Notes: a model not told the origin generated them from the sequence alone. A DNA stretch of 64,000 nucleotides from Stutzerimonas stutzeri (GCF_038561965.1 NZ_CP139348.1:2046001-2110000); one strand, 5' to 3'. Numbered from the stretch's first letter, positions 32,068 through 42,431 are shown. A program made the numbers and translations.

Positions 32068-33927
32068 CTATACGGGTGCTTGTGGAGCAAGCTTGATGAG
32101 CTCAAGTGCCGATAGCTTAGGCGAGGGTAGCGCTATGCTCTGTGGGGTTTCGCCAATTATGGAGACGTAACGATGAAGCAAATGCAAAAGGAACAAGCGA
32201 TATTTCTCGCAGCTTTCCCGCTCTGCGAAAATCGTGCTGTGAGCGCTTTCTTTACGTAGTTCATAATTCGCAAGAGCGTCATCTAGCTCTATGTTGTCGA
32301 TAAATAGAGCAGGGCTCCTGTTATTGTCCTCATCCTTAATCTTTATGAGAAATGCTAGATCACTATAGCCAAGTCTTCCAGCTTTGATGTGATAAGGCTT
32401 TCTTGCGACCTCCCCTAAACGTGAAGCATGAGAATTTGAGAGTCCGTCAAACGCCCAAAACCGAATGTCACATTCGAAATAGGCATAGATCTGCAAAAGA
32501 CTCTCAGGGGCCGATACGATACATTGAAGAGCCTGATAGGTGTTCGCCTTCTCGGCAGCCTGTAATCTCAAATGCATGAGCTGCAGAAATGGCAAAATAT
32601 GGTTTCGGTTCGAACGTTCACAAATGTATTGCTCAATTCGAAGGGTGGGGCAGGATGATTTGACTGAAAGAAAGCCTGAAAGCAAATCTATGAGCGTTTT
32701 CCACTTGGAAATATCTGATACTATCCAGCTGTTGTGCTCAGGAACCTTAGGTTTTTGGCTGTTTAACAGCTTCAGCAAAGTGCGACTTGCAGTATCCCAT
32801 TCTTCCGTTCTGGAGAATACGTCACTAGTAGATTTGCAAAATATAGCTAGGTGACGCAGAGTTAGCCAAAAAATCCTATTTTTTTTGTCAGAGCCGTACA
32901 TCATTTCAATGACTGAGCGAGCTGAGTCAAAATTTCCATCTCTAAACTGAGTGCTCAGTGTTTCAATCCATTGAGAGTCCGGCAACTTTGATAAAGTAGT
33001 GTTCGCGGCCCACGCTAGCATCAAGAAGCCCAGTTCGCTATTTTTGTTTAGTAATATTGGATTCCAATCATGGTCCCTGATGAAGCTTAGGGCGCTTGGG
33101 TAAAAGTTTGTGTCTAGTAAATTAATAAGAGATTTTTTATAAGTATGAGAGCTGCTTACGGGGTCAAGCCAATCTAGAGTTCGCTTGCATATTTCTGGAG
33201 CACGCTGCTGTAGATATAAGGTAAGACCCTTACCTTTCTTGTTTCTGACTTCGTCGAGTAAAATCTCAACAAGGTCTACCAACCCCGCAGTAGCTCTATG
33301 CAGAGCGTCGCAGACAGCATCATCAATACCTCTTTTTGCACCGATTTCGCTGAGCTCGGCGCGAGTATACCCTTTTAGCATCTTGCTACGATGACCTTGG
33401 CCCCAGTCAGATGCTAAAAAAGGAGCTTTGTCGGGATCCATAACTTCCCAGCGTTCGCGCAGAACCGTGAGGGAAACAGGCATTGTAACGACTGTTTTTA
33501 GATTATAGGTGTGTTCGAGATCTCGTAATGCTGACCCAATGTCTTCGCCTAGTTTATCTAGAGCTTCGTGAAAACGATGTATTACTAGAATAGGAATAAG
33601 GCCTTGGCGGCAGACCTCCGCGCAGGCGAGCTCGAGAATAGTACGCGCATCATCGTTCTCAATGCTGATATGATCCACTTGCCATTTCCCCGCAACGCTA
33701 GTCGCGAAGGCTAGTTCACTTCTGAAGTCCGCTGTATCTAACGAAGCTATTGCGAGGCTGCTGCACTTATCTCCGATTACTTCGCTGATGTATGCTTTTG
33801 ATGTTAATTTACTAACTAGTCGCCTCTCGCCGTTCATTGGTGGGCAGACCAATATGTAATTGCTTCTCCCGAGTTGCCAGCTTTTGATTATTTCTGAGAG
33901 TACAGTTAGTTGAGCGCTCGGTACCAT
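32068..33927 (-). CDS. Degenerate P-loop ATPase-like protein, partner of the 1932-residue ATPase
   Basis: This 619-residue protein is not recognised as a named family. Its N-terminus looks like a STAND/ORC-type ATPase that has lost its catalytic motifs: NYILVCPPMNGERRLVSKL (residues 24-41) sits where Walker A would be but lacks GK[ST], and LIPILVIHRFHEALDKLG (110-127) sits at Walker B with His/Arg in place of Asp/Glu. TVVTMPVSLTVLRERWEVMD resembles a sensor strand. The rest is helical. The ATG at 33927 starts one base after the stop of the larger gene (TAATATG), so the two are co-translated. Codon use is AT-rich, unlike its neighbours. Confidence 0.75.
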   Translation of the reverse strand: MVPSAQLTVLSEIIKSWQLGRSNYILVCPPMNGERRLVSKLTSKAYISEVIGDKCSSLAIASLDTADFRSELAFATSVAGKWQVDHISIENDDARTILELACAEVCRQGLIPILVIHRFHEALDKLGEDIGSALRDLEHTYNLKTVVTMPVSLTVLRERWEVMDPDKAPFLASDWGQGHRSKMLKGYTRAELSEIGAKRGIDDAVCDALHRATAGLVDLVEILLDEVRNKKGKGLTLYLQQRAPEICKRTLDWLDPVSSSHTYKKSLINLLDTNFYPSALSFIRDHDWNPILLNKNSELGFLMLAWAANTTLSKLPDSQWIETLSTQFRDGNFDSARSVIEMMYGSDKKNRIFWLTLRHLAIFCKSTSDVFSRTEEWDTASRTLLKLLNSQKPKVPEHNSWIVSDISKWKTLIDLLSGFLSVKSSCPTLRIEQYICERSNRNHILPFLQLMHLRLQAAEKANTYQALQCIVSAPESLLQIYAYFECDIRFWAFDGLSNSHASRLGEVARKPYHIKAGRLGYSDLAFLIKIKDEDNNRSPALFIDNIELDDALANYELRKESAHSTIFAERESCEKYRLFLLHLLHRYVSIIGETPQSIALPSPKLSALELIKLAPQAPV

Positions 33928-33928
33928 A

Positions 33929-36900
33929 TTATGAGGCCTGTTGAGATAGTTCAATGAGCTGGTGGTCAATATTTGCCCATAGTCGACCTGACGCCTTTCG
34001 GATGGATTCACCGAGAATTGGTATTGAAAAATCGATTTCCGGCACAGACTCTGTTTCGATCAAGCGCATCAGGCCTAATTTAATACAAATATCGAGGCCG
34101 TGCTCGATGAGTGCTTTAGGTAGTTTGTAATGAGATACCAGGCGGCTCTCGCTCGAGGTGATTTTTCCGCGATAGCTTTTATGTCCGCTTATAGGACTAT
34201 GCAAGTCAGCAAAGGAGTAGAGCACAGCCTTTGCAATTGTCGCGTCTGTGCTTTTCTCTAACGATATAGTTGTACGTAGATCATCAGAGCCTGGGTCGCC
34301 GCCCATGTCATCGAGCTTAGATATCCCCGTGGTTTTTGACAGTAACGCTCTAAGCCCTTCGTTTATATCGCTTTTCAAGATGTGTGATTGCTTCGCGATC
34401 GCATAAGTCGCACCAGCTACGAGCTTCATATAGTAAGGAATGCCCGCGCAAACCCATATTAAGTGCTCAAGGCTATCCTTCGGTAGATCATAATAAAATT
34501 TAATCTTGTGAGGTTCAATAATCTCTCTGGAGGCAGACTCCATTACGTCTGTTTTGCAGGAGAACGGAGTTAGTTCAAGGTGGTCAATGCTATTATAAAA
34601 TGGCGATGAAGCATCTGTGATAAATATCTGTTTGGCTGCGGACGATCCAGCGAAAACAATGCCTATATCGCGCCTATCTGTAATCATGTGGCGGATTTGC
34701 CATAATATGTCCACCGCGGTATTTCTCTTAGTGCTGCCTTCAAAGTACATTGACGCAAATCGATCAACCTCGTCGATAAGAAAGATTATCCGGGTAGCAT
34801 TGTCTCTATCGCTAAGTAACAAAGTCGAAAGCTCGCCTATGAAAGTTCCAGTGTCTGAGTCAAAAGGCAGCCGACGACCGATGGCCTCAAAGTCCGTGTA
34901 TAGTTCACGAAGCTCCTTATTTGCTGGAACTGTTCTGATCCTTCTCCACATCCAGCGATTGAACGATGCGCTGTCTTCAAACGTCTCGTCTAGCGTCAAG
35001 TACACGACCAGATTATCCCGGTGTGCCTTATGAGAGAACGCATCCAGTATTCGAAACAGCATTGTCGTTTTCCCCGACCTGCGTGGGCTGGATATCCAAA
35101 GACTACGAACAGTTTTACTTTCAAATAGCGCTTTTTCGATTTTACGCTCGTCGATCACCCTTGCGACATAGCTCTCTCCCCGCATGTGTTTGTCAGGGAA
35201 GTTCTCAAAGGCGTCGTCTATTTCATCGGGCGTGAGGGGCTCAAAAGGCGTTTCACCTGAAATTGTAAAGACGAATCTCTCAGTGAAACCTGACGTGACT
35301 CCAGTCAGCGATATGACAGCACAAGTCAGCTCGCTAACAAAGGTTACAGCTAACTCGTCGAGCAAGATGAAAGACACCGGTAAGGAGGTGTCGGTGAAGA
35401 ACGGACCTTGTAACTGTTCATATAACGTCCCGTCCGCAAACCTCACCGGACTGTTCGCGGGCAGCTGCAAGCTAATGCTGTCAGGGCTATCTACGCGTCT
35501 GGGCTCGATGCGAATAATGCCCCTTAAGGTTCCGTCAAGCTGTCTTTCTAGGCCGCCTAAGAGCGATAGCCTTGCTGGATTTTCACTCTGCGGTATTGAT
35601 TTGCTTAATATTAAATCAGCGAAAATTTGGAAAGGCTTAGCCTGGATACTCTTTTTAAGGTCGAAGAAACCTTGTAGTAAATTGCTATTTCCGGTTATGA
35701 GCGCATCATTAGCAACCTTTGCTAGGGCTTCCGCTTTGCGTCGCTCCAGATCTATGGGCGGTAGAGTTAAGCAGTATTCCAGTGCTGTTGCAGACTGCAG
35801 CTTCCAAGCTAAATACATAAACAACGCGCGGGCGTCTGCTTGCTTTTGCTCTCCAGCGAATTTGTCCCAAAAAGACTTCAGTACGGTATTTTCCGAACCA
35901 GCGTTTTCGAATGCCTGCCTGAAGCTATGCTTGTGCGCTATCGTAAGATCGATGTTTGAGTTCAATAATTGTAGATTCTCGAGCGGTGTCCTGCGTGCTT
36001 CCGTTTTGCCGCTAACTTCATCCGCCAAGGTGTTAACGAACCGTGCGGCCATGTCTGCTATAAGCACGCGGGTTGCTTTCTCTTGGAGCATAAAGCGGGA
36101 TAGCGTTGAACTCGTTCTGTCGTTGACAAGCCTCAAAATGGCAGAAAGCTCGTTGTGCTTGAACGAAGTTGTTCCTCCGACACATTCGCTAATAGACCAG
36201 TTTGCCAAGTGTTCTAGCGAATCAAAATTCAATTTACTAAGGCTAGCGAGTGAAAATTCGCTTACCCCAGTCCAGTCTCTAGCATTAATTAATTTTGTTA
36301 ACTCTTGATCCGGACGGTGATGCGGATGGGCTTGGCTATTGAAGGCTTCTTTAGCTTTGATTTTTAGCTCTTCATAGCAATCCACGCTTAAATCGATGGT
36401 AGCTTCGCTTGGAATAACAAATGAGGGCGGTTGTGCTTGCCTTTCATCCGATTTCGTTTGTAAATAGCTAACACCTTTTTCTTCGAAAAGGTTGATGATT
36501 CTATCCGCGTTCGACTTGCCTTCAATGGCGAGGTTTTGCCAAAGGTGGGCAGTGTCTAGGAGAATAGATATCAGAGGGGACTCTTCATCGAATAGGGCTT
36601 GATCATGACGTATATTGATAAGCAGAATTCTGCCTAGCTTCTTCAGCTGCGACACGTACGTCGCAAGGAGGGTCCTGCTTCTGCTAAGCTCGCTAACGAT
36701 AGGTTCTATAGCTTGCTCTAAATAATAAGCCACTGACTCAGAGACTTCGATCGTTGGGAAGTACTTGGCTTGATCGAGGTGATTTAGGCAATCGGAAAGC
36801 TCTTCTTCGAAGCCAGTCGAATTTAATGTAGCTAGCTTCTCAATAACCAAAATGTGCCTTCGTCTGTCCTGATTTTTGAAGAGCAGTTTTTCAACTTCCG

Positions 36901-39727
36901 ATTTCAGGGCGTCATTGTCTTTGTGTTGTTCCCTTTCTGGTTGGCCGCCGAGTCGCTCGATTTTTCTCAACAACTTTTCTTTCGCTTCAAGGCTCTGAAT
37001 TTCTCCCTTTTTTTGTATAGAAACACGTTCAGCCTTGTCTACCGTGGCTTCAGCCTGTCGCCATTGCTGGTTTTCGATATGGTTTTCAGCCTTAACAAGT
37101 AGATCGCTGACCTCCGAATACCCTCTCAGGTTATCTAGCGCAGCTACTCGCTGAGTAAGATTTGCAACAACCTCATCTATTAATTTTTCGACTTTTCGGT
37201 CTAGGGCAGGTGGTATTTCTTCAGCGGAGTCATCAACTATGGACGAATAACCCTCAAATATTTCGTTTTCTATATAAATATTAATAAGGTTTTCATGCGA
37301 AAGTAGTCCTAAATCGGCAAGGAAGTCATCGGTGTAAATTTCTTCATAGGAGATTGGGACCTCGATCGGCTTCGCAAAGGCGCGAGGGTGATACGCATCA
37401 ATATTGCTGAAGTTGGTTTTATGGTTTATACCCTTTGCTAGTTCCCTGTTGTCGCATGGGTAGCTATTTAGTTTAATCGGATGGTCTGAACAAGTCGCTT
37501 CCAGCCAAATTCTTACTGCGGTGCAATCAGAATCTCTCGCTTTAAAGATACCTTCTATAGCTTTCTGTAGGTTTTTTAGTGGCTCGCTAACGACGGTTTG
37601 GTGTTGGAGCGTGACGGATTCGTACACTTTAAGCCAATTATTAATCTCCGTGATCTTTAGGTTGACTTGTGTCCTGACAAATTTGTCATATTCGGATCTT
37701 TTCTTCAAATGGTCTGGTATTTGAGACTTCCAATCTGACAAGTGGTATTCGATCTCAAAACTATTGTTCCAGAGCCTAAATGCATCGATGAATGGCGCAA
37801 TTCCTTGTCGCTTAAGTATCTCAAGCAGTGGCGCAAAAATATCCTCATACGCAGCTTGCCATATATGGGCGTAGGTAGTTCGCCCCCCCTTTCTTCGAAA
37901 GGTTAATATTTCGTTTAGCTCGTCTTTGAATTTGGCAAGTGATGCTTTTTCGTGAGTGCTAGTGGCTTTCCCAATCTGTGACCTGGATATGCACCATGCT
38001 ATTGACGCGTAACTTATTGGATCAGTCCCAGGTGCTGAGACTAACTCGTAAATGGCAGAGAAGAAAGTTCTAACGACCACGTTGTGGTGCGTGTTTGCGA
38101 TGTCGCTCAGTGGGCTGCTGCTCCAATATACATAGTATTCACGTGTGCTTTTAACTGCTTGGAAATAAGCGTCGAGTTGGCATAGCGCTACGAGTGTCCT
38201 AAGCTCGGCTTGTGATTTCGCAAGTGATTCCTGTTGAGCCAGTGTTAGCCATGAGATAGACTGAATGATTTTTGCAATAGTGGCGTGGTCTTGCGTTGAT
38301 AGTTGCGAAGTAACCATGCTGGCGAAATCAGTTTGGAAGTCATCGAGCGTATAGCTTAAAGCTATTCCTAGGCTTGGCCCTAGCTTCCTTGCAAGAATGT
38401 AATAAGCTGTGAGTTCTCGCCAAGTCTTCTTGTCAATAAGTTCGTCCTGGAACAGATTCCAAGAGAGGTTTAATAGGTTTTTCTTAGCTGAGCCTCGTAT
38501 AGTCTCTAATGCCTCTAAACCAGCTTGGCATGTTTGGTTTTTATTAAGTTTGCTCTCTAAAATCGCTTTAAGTTGTTCATGGCTGACTTTCATTGACGGC
38601 GACAATGGGGGCTCGAACTCACTAATGTTGCTTTGGTCTATTCGTGAGGCGAGATCTAGTAGCTGTCGGTTGTCCTCGATTCTACGTGTTAACGAAGCGA
38701 TCCAGTTTCTATGCGCTGAAAGCTGGAGCTTTGGCGGCTCGGGCAGTTCTATCGCGATGCAAAGTCGTTCGGCTTCAGATAGTAATTTGCAGTCGATATT
38801 GCTAGCGATTTCTTGTGCTCTGCTATTTATGTCGCAGTATAATTCTTCATTACGTTGTGCTAGGTCTTTTAGACTTCGCAGCGTCTGTGTTGGATCGTCG
38901 TCGCTTAAAAGCTGCTTTGCTCTGAAAATTATTAGGTTTATTGCTTGGTTGTAGTTATCAAGCTTCGCTTCAAGTGCTAGCTTATCTGCCAGTAGGTGTT
39001 CGGTCGTTTCGCACGATATGGTGACTTTAGGGTGGGCGTTATGCTTGGTGTCGGTAGGGGATGGCGGTGAATCAGATTCCAATTCTGTGCTATTTGTGCA
39101 CTGCGGTTGTAAATCTATGGCCCAGTTCCCAGGCTTCGTAAGGTCCAGCAAGACATCCAAGTTCCTTTCTTGTAATGCGCTTGTAAAACGCAGCTCGAAT
39201 TCTTGGATCGACTTTTCATGCGGATACTTCGGTTTTGCGATTCGAGAGTTGGTTAATAGCTGCCACACGAACAAGGCTAGATAGTTTACCTGTAGTTGTG
39301 ATTTTTCAATCCGGTCTACTAGGTCGGGTATTTTATTTAGGTCTGGTAGATATTTGTCTTTGCTGTTCTTGGCTTGCGCAAAAAAGCCCAATTTTTTTAA
39401 GCTGGCGAAGCTAAGCGTTTTGTCATTTAGTTCAAAATAAGAATTTATCAGCGTTGATAATGGCGGGTAGTGTTTTTTTTCTTGCGTTAACCATTTGGTG
39501 AGAAATAAGCTGCACGTTAAAAGTGAAGCTAGTTTTTCCAAAGCATTATCTTTAGGGCTTAAGGGTGCTGATGACAGGTCTTTTATCAGCGCCCTGATCA
39601 CTGATCCGCTCTTTGGCATTCGTTGCCAAAGCTTGGCTAGGATCTCTTGATCAACTTGGCCGCTTTGGTTTTCAAGTGCCTTAGGTAGTTGATATATCGC
39701 CTGATTTTTTAAGTGTTCTATGGTCAT
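33929..39727 (-). CDS. Giant P-loop ATPase protein (1932 residues), candidate defence protein
   Basis: The first 1450 or so residues are largely helical with coiled-coil stretches (for example residues about 885-930, EATVDKAERVSIQKKGEIQS) and no recognised domain. Around 1400-1500 is a beta-rich part (QLPANSPVRFADGTLYEQLQ). The C-terminal ATPase has Walker A SSPRRSGKTTML (Lys1553), Walker B IIFLIDEVDRFA (Asp1652, Glu1653), a sensor-like GIVFAGSSAAKQ and a winged-helix-like end. The sequence is closest in style to archaeal-type/STAND ATPases that sense a trigger and switch on. It is followed at one base by a partner with dead motifs. The pair is AT-rich and sits in a block of defence-like genes. 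A function in phage or plasmid defence is inference only. Confidence 0.8.
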   Translation of the reverse strand: MTIEHLKNQAIYQLPKALENQSGQVDQEILAKLWQRMPKSGSVIRALIKDLSSAPLSPKDNALEKLASLLTCSLFLTKWLTQEKKHYPPLSTLINSYFELNDKTLSFASLKKLGFFAQAKNSKDKYLPDLNKIPDLVDRIEKSQLQVNYLALFVWQLLTNSRIAKPKYPHEKSIQEFELRFTSALQERNLDVLLDLTKPGNWAIDLQPQCTNSTELESDSPPSPTDTKHNAHPKVTISCETTEHLLADKLALEAKLDNYNQAINLIIFRAKQLLSDDDPTQTLRSLKDLAQRNEELYCDINSRAQEIASNIDCKLLSEAERLCIAIELPEPPKLQLSAHRNWIASLTRRIEDNRQLLDLASRIDQSNISEFEPPLSPSMKVSHEQLKAILESKLNKNQTCQAGLEALETIRGSAKKNLLNLSWNLFQDELIDKKTWRELTAYYILARKLGPSLGIALSYTLDDFQTDFASMVTSQLSTQDHATIAKIIQSISWLTLAQQESLAKSQAELRTLVALCQLDAYFQAVKSTREYYVYWSSSPLSDIANTHHNVVVRTFFSAIYELVSAPGTDPISYASIAWCISRSQIGKATSTHEKASLAKFKDELNEILTFRRKGGRTTYAHIWQAAYEDIFAPLLEILKRQGIAPFIDAFRLWNNSFEIEYHLSDWKSQIPDHLKKRSEYDKFVRTQVNLKITEINNWLKVYESVTLQHQTVVSEPLKNLQKAIEGIFKARDSDCTAVRIWLEATCSDHPIKLNSYPCDNRELAKGINHKTNFSNIDAYHPRAFAKPIEVPISYEEIYTDDFLADLGLLSHENLINIYIENEIFEGYSSIVDDSAEEIPPALDRKVEKLIDEVVANLTQRVAALDNLRGYSEVSDLLVKAENHIENQQWRQAEATVDKAERVSIQKKGEIQSLEAKEKLLRKIERLGGQPEREQHKDNDALKSEVEKLLFKNQDRRRHILVIEKLATLNSTGFEEELSDCLNHLDQAKYFPTIEVSESVAYYLEQAIEPIVSELSRSRTLLATYVSQLKKLGRILLINIRHDQALFDEESPLISILLDTAHLWQNLAIEGKSNADRIINLFEEKGVSYLQTKSDERQAQPPSFVIPSEATIDLSVDCYEELKIKAKEAFNSQAHPHHRPDQELTKLINARDWTGVSEFSLASLSKLNFDSLEHLANWSISECVGGTTSFKHNELSAILRLVNDRTSSTLSRFMLQEKATRVLIADMAARFVNTLADEVSGKTEARRTPLENLQLLNSNIDLTIAHKHSFRQAFENAGSENTVLKSFWDKFAGEQKQADARALFMYLAWKLQSATALEYCLTLPPIDLERRKAEALAKVANDALITGNSNLLQGFFDLKKSIQAKPFQIFADLILSKSIPQSENPARLSLLGGLERQLDGTLRGIIRIEPRRVDSPDSISLQLPANSPVRFADGTLYEQLQGPFFTDTSLPVSFILLDELAVTFVSELTCAVISLTGVTSGFTERFVFTISGETPFEPLTPDEIDDAFENFPDKHMRGESYVARVIDERKIEKALFESKTVRSLWISSPRRSGKTTMLFRILDAFSHKAHRDNLVVYLTLDETFEDSASFNRWMWRRIRTVPANKELRELYTDFEAIGRRLPFDSDTGTFIGELSTLLLSDRDNATRIIFLIDEVDRFASMYFEGSTKRNTAVDILWQIRHMITDRRDIGIVFAGSSAAKQIFITDASSPFYNSIDHLELTPFSCKTDVMESASREIIEPHKIKFYYDLPKDSLEHLIWVCAGIPYYMKLVAGATYAIAKQSHILKSDINEGLRALLSKTTGISKLDDMGGDPGSDDLRTTISLEKSTDATIAKAVLYSFADLHSPISGHKSYRGKITSSESRLVSHYKLPKALIEHGLDICIKLGLMRLIETESVPEIDFSIPILGESIRKASGRLWANIDHQLIELSQQAS

Positions 39728-39917
39728 GGAATCAATATCTTGAGTTTTTCACTCGGGTACTAGCATTGTGCGGATGCTAGCTGTGTATTTATACATCTGT
39801 TGACTAAGGCTGCCCGATCACCGGCTGTGGCTCTAGCATTCTAGCCTGCGGTGACTTGATGTTTGTAGCCTTCGATCGTAGTAGGACAGAGAATACCTGC
39901 GCGGCGACCTGAAAGTG
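39728..39917. promoter_or_regulatory. Promoter interval of the AT-rich island
   Basis: This interval separates the divergent 1932-residue gene and the decayed gene on the plus strand. It should contain the promoter for the two-gene ATPase unit; I cannot assign definite -35/-10 boxes. Composition returns to the window average at its right end. Confidence 0.3.
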
Positions 39918-40971
39918 ATGTCTGATCATGACCATAACGACTGGCTGGCCCGCTATTTTGAGGACTTAAAAGACCAGTCGCGCAAACGGCTCGCAAAAGA
40001 AGCAGATCTGCTTGCCAGGTTTACTGACATGGCAGCATCCAAAGGGGTGATCTAAGTGCAGACTCGTTCGGGTACGTCCAAACCACCGGAATTGTCGCTA
40101 AGGCGCAAGGCATTGCTAGGAAGCTTCTAGGGCCGATAACTGCAGAGCGTGATGGGCTGCTGCCGTTCAACGATATTGCGGCACGGCTACCCCCAAGCCA
40201 CTTTGGTGGTGGGTGTTTTGCTGGTTCTGACTTTATTTTGATGGCCCACCCCTGTTACCGGCGCAGCATGAGCCTAGTGAACAGCTGGGCCCCGCGGTTT
40301 ATAGAGCTGTTCTGGAGCTTCGACGGTCCCGGGATAGAAAAATACATAGCCCTCGACGAGGACCGGGTTCGGATCGATGTTGACGGTGGGCGCTACTTCG
40401 AAGCCGACACATGGTTCGGCGCACCTTTCGACGATGACATCCGGAATATAAAACCCGGTAGCGTCAAGCTGCGACCTCCTCTCGACCTCGATTCGATAGA
40501 TCTCTCGATGTTCTCGCTGATGCCTATTGCCTAGACATCAAGTGGAGCGAGTCGGATGGAATCAAGTCGTTCCAAGCCCTGGAGATGAAGACGGAGAGCG
40601 TCAGGGTCGAGGTCGAAGGGCAGCATTACTTTCCTGCTCGGTACCTGCATGCCGAGTACGACCTCAAGGCCGACTGCTTCAGGCACTTCGATGGCGCGAT
40701 CCAGCTCTTTACGGAATATGAGTATTTTCAGAGGAGGGATTCTGACTTCAATATGGTCATGAAGAATTCAGCGCACATCAAGGCAAGATCGACCAAGGTT
40801 TTCAAAATCAATGGCCCGCTGAGAACAAAAGACTGGGTCGAGTTCTGCAGTCAATTTCTTGCGAAAAACCCGCTTGCCTTCGAGTACTTCACTGGTGAGT
40901 ACCCGAAGCGCATCACCGAGATCATCGAAAACATCAGGACGCGCTTGTCGTTACCTGCTGGCGGATCGTGA
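39918..40971 (+). pseudogene. Hypothetical protein split into three frames
   Basis: Three successive pieces read as one protein of about 345 residues. Piece 1 (39918-40055) gives MSDHDHNDWLARYFEDLKDQ and ends at a TAA. Piece 2, in another frame from about 40043 to 40534, holds SFGYVQTTGIVAKAQGIARK, FIELFWSFDGPGIEKYIALD and YFEADTWFGAPFDDDIRNIK. Piece 3, open from about 40500 to 40971, holds DAYCLDIKWSESDGIKSFQA and AIQLFTEYEYFQRRDSDFNM. Each break lies near G or T/C-rich runs (GGGG at 40044-40047). No family is recognised. It is either a decayed gene or an intact one with two sequencing indels. A strong terminator follows. Confidence 0.6.
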
Positions 40972-40991
40972 CCATTGCGGAGGGGCACAAA

Positions 40992-41018
40992 AAAGCCCGC
41001 CTTAAACGGGCGGGCTTT
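40992..41018 (+). terminator. Rho-independent terminator
   Basis: AAAGCCCGCC (40992-41001) and GGCGGGCTTT (41009-41018) form a perfect 10-bp stem with a 7-base loop, with an A-run before and a T-run in the stem foot. It can work in both directions, serving the plus-strand pseudogene and the minus-strand gene pair at 41.1-42.4 kb. Confidence 0.9.
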
Positions 41019-41119
41019 CAGGTTTCTCCAAGGGGAGGCTAGGTGCCAACGAAATCTCGGAGCAAGCAGCCTTAGGGTACACGGCGCTCGTTACTGAGAC
41101 TATTGATTGGGAATGCCGA

Positions 41120-41707
41120 TCATAGCGAGCTATGCGGAACAGCGTAGAAGTTAGACCGAACGTCCGGTCCGTAGACCTTTCCGTCTGATCTGAAACAGGG
41201 TTTATGGCGTTTCAAGATCCCCACTTCGCACGTGCCCCACTCTAAGTTGACACCTCTGCGCTCAAGCTCGGCTGCCTTGGTTTCCATCTCAGCAATCTGC
41301 GCGCGCCGAAACGCGAGCTCTGCTTGGCTTGGTAGCAGGGGGCCAACCAGACGCCATGCTGTCACGCCGATGGCTGCTAGAGAAACGACAAGTATCACGA
41401 AGGTCTTGAGGCCTAGCATCCGGGCCGCGCTTCTGTACTGCTTAGCAGCATGGTCAGCTGCCTTGTTCGCCTGAACGAATTTATCAGACAGCAAAGCTGC
41501 GGCCTGGGTGGCGGTTTTATCAGCAATGAGAGAAAGGTCTTGTCTCGCAGAGGTGATTTGACCCTCGACTGCAGTCTGAAATTCTCCTAGAGCAACGACC
41601 GCTTTTTCGACGTCTTGCTTGGTCCGCAATCCTGCAGTGAGGAGCGAGGTGAGCACCTCGGCTTGACCACGGATTTTCTCGTCGTAGGTTGCGTAATCAC
41701 TAGCATT
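41120..41707 (-). CDS. Membrane-anchored hypothetical protein (mobilisation-protein-like)
   Basis: This protein of about 195 residues has a helical N-terminus, a coiled coil, one transmembrane helix (TFVILVVSLAAIGVTAWRLV) and a C-terminal coiled coil with the pattern AEMETKAAELERRGVNLEWG then TCEVGILKRHKPCFRSDG. The end pattern is common in small mobilisation or relaxosome accessory proteins of plasmids. The start is uncertain: ATG 41707 lies ten bases after the upstream stop; ATGs at 41737 and 41779 would overlap the previous gene. It forms a pair with the gene at 41718-42431. Confidence 0.55.
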   Translation of the reverse strand, partial: NASDYATYDEKIRGQAEVLTSLLTAGLRTKQDVEKAVVALGEFQTAVEGQITSARQDLSLIADKTATQAAALLSDKFVQANKAADHAAKQYRSAARMLGLKTFVILVVSLAAIGVTAWRLVGPLLPSQAELAFRRAQIAEMETKAAELERRGVNLEWGTCEVGILKRHKPCFRSDGKVYGPDVRSNFYAVPHSSL

Positions 41708-41717
41708 CATCAGGCGC

Positions 41718-42431
41718 TCATCCAAGGCTCGGACCATATGATTTATGTTTGGCGAGCTCCTTCGCTTTTGCCTTATCAAGAGCTAGCTGGTGATTTTCTT
41801 CGGCGCGTTCGAACCGCTCCTTTACCCATTCTCGATGCGTCATATTGAGCTCGAGCATGTCCTCTAGAGGAGTGAATTTCAGTACCCCCCCAGGTTCAGC
41901 CCAAAGCAGCAAGCCGCCAGTCCCCGAGCTCTCAGTACCGTTAACGGTTTTGACTGCTAGGAGGTAGTCGTGAATCTCCTTGGGGGTGAAGCTGGATTTC
42001 TGTAAGGCAATGGCCTTAGCAGTGGATTGGACGAGCTCGTGCAGCCGGCCGTCCCTCGCAGTTTCCCTAGGAAACGCATCCAGATATGGAACGCTGAGGA
42101 GTCCTAGCGAATCCTCGGTGGCCTTGGTCTCGACATACCAATGCACTTCACGGGAAATCTCGGAGAGCCCCTGATCTTCAATGACCTGCTTGAGCCCTGC
42201 ATGCTTACCGAGTTCCTTGCCTAGCCTCGCTCCCTCGGCTTTGAATTCCAAGAGACGGGCCACTCCACCGAAATTCAACAACACGTCGGCTAACAGTCGA
42301 TCGGCAGGCGTTTGTTGGAGCAAATTGACCGATCCTACCGCAGCTGATTTTGAGCCTTGCTGGAAGTCACGGATGGCATAGCCGAGGGCAAACAAGAAAT
42401 TCCCGATGGTGATGTTTTCGTAAAGCTTCAT
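41718..42431 (-). CDS. Hypothetical protein paired with the membrane protein
   Basis: This 237-residue soluble protein is helical with no recognised domain. It includes NFLFALGYAIRDFQQGSKSA at the N-terminus and a charged C-terminal coiled coil (HREWVKERFERAEENHQLAL). It abuts or overlaps the membrane-protein gene, so they probably act together. It has no signal peptide or TM helix. Its place among restriction- and nuclease-like genes hints at a defence role, but nothing in the sequence proves it. Confidence 0.6.
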   Translation of the reverse strand: MKLYENITIGNFLFALGYAIRDFQQGSKSAAVGSVNLLQQTPADRLLADVLLNFGGVARLLEFKAEGARLGKELGKHAGLKQVIEDQGLSEISREVHWYVETKATEDSLGLLSVPYLDAFPRETARDGRLHELVQSTAKAIALQKSSFTPKEIHDYLLAVKTVNGTESSGTGGLLLWAEPGGVLKFTPLEDMLELNMTHREWVKERFERAEENHQLALDKAKAKELAKHKSYGPSLG

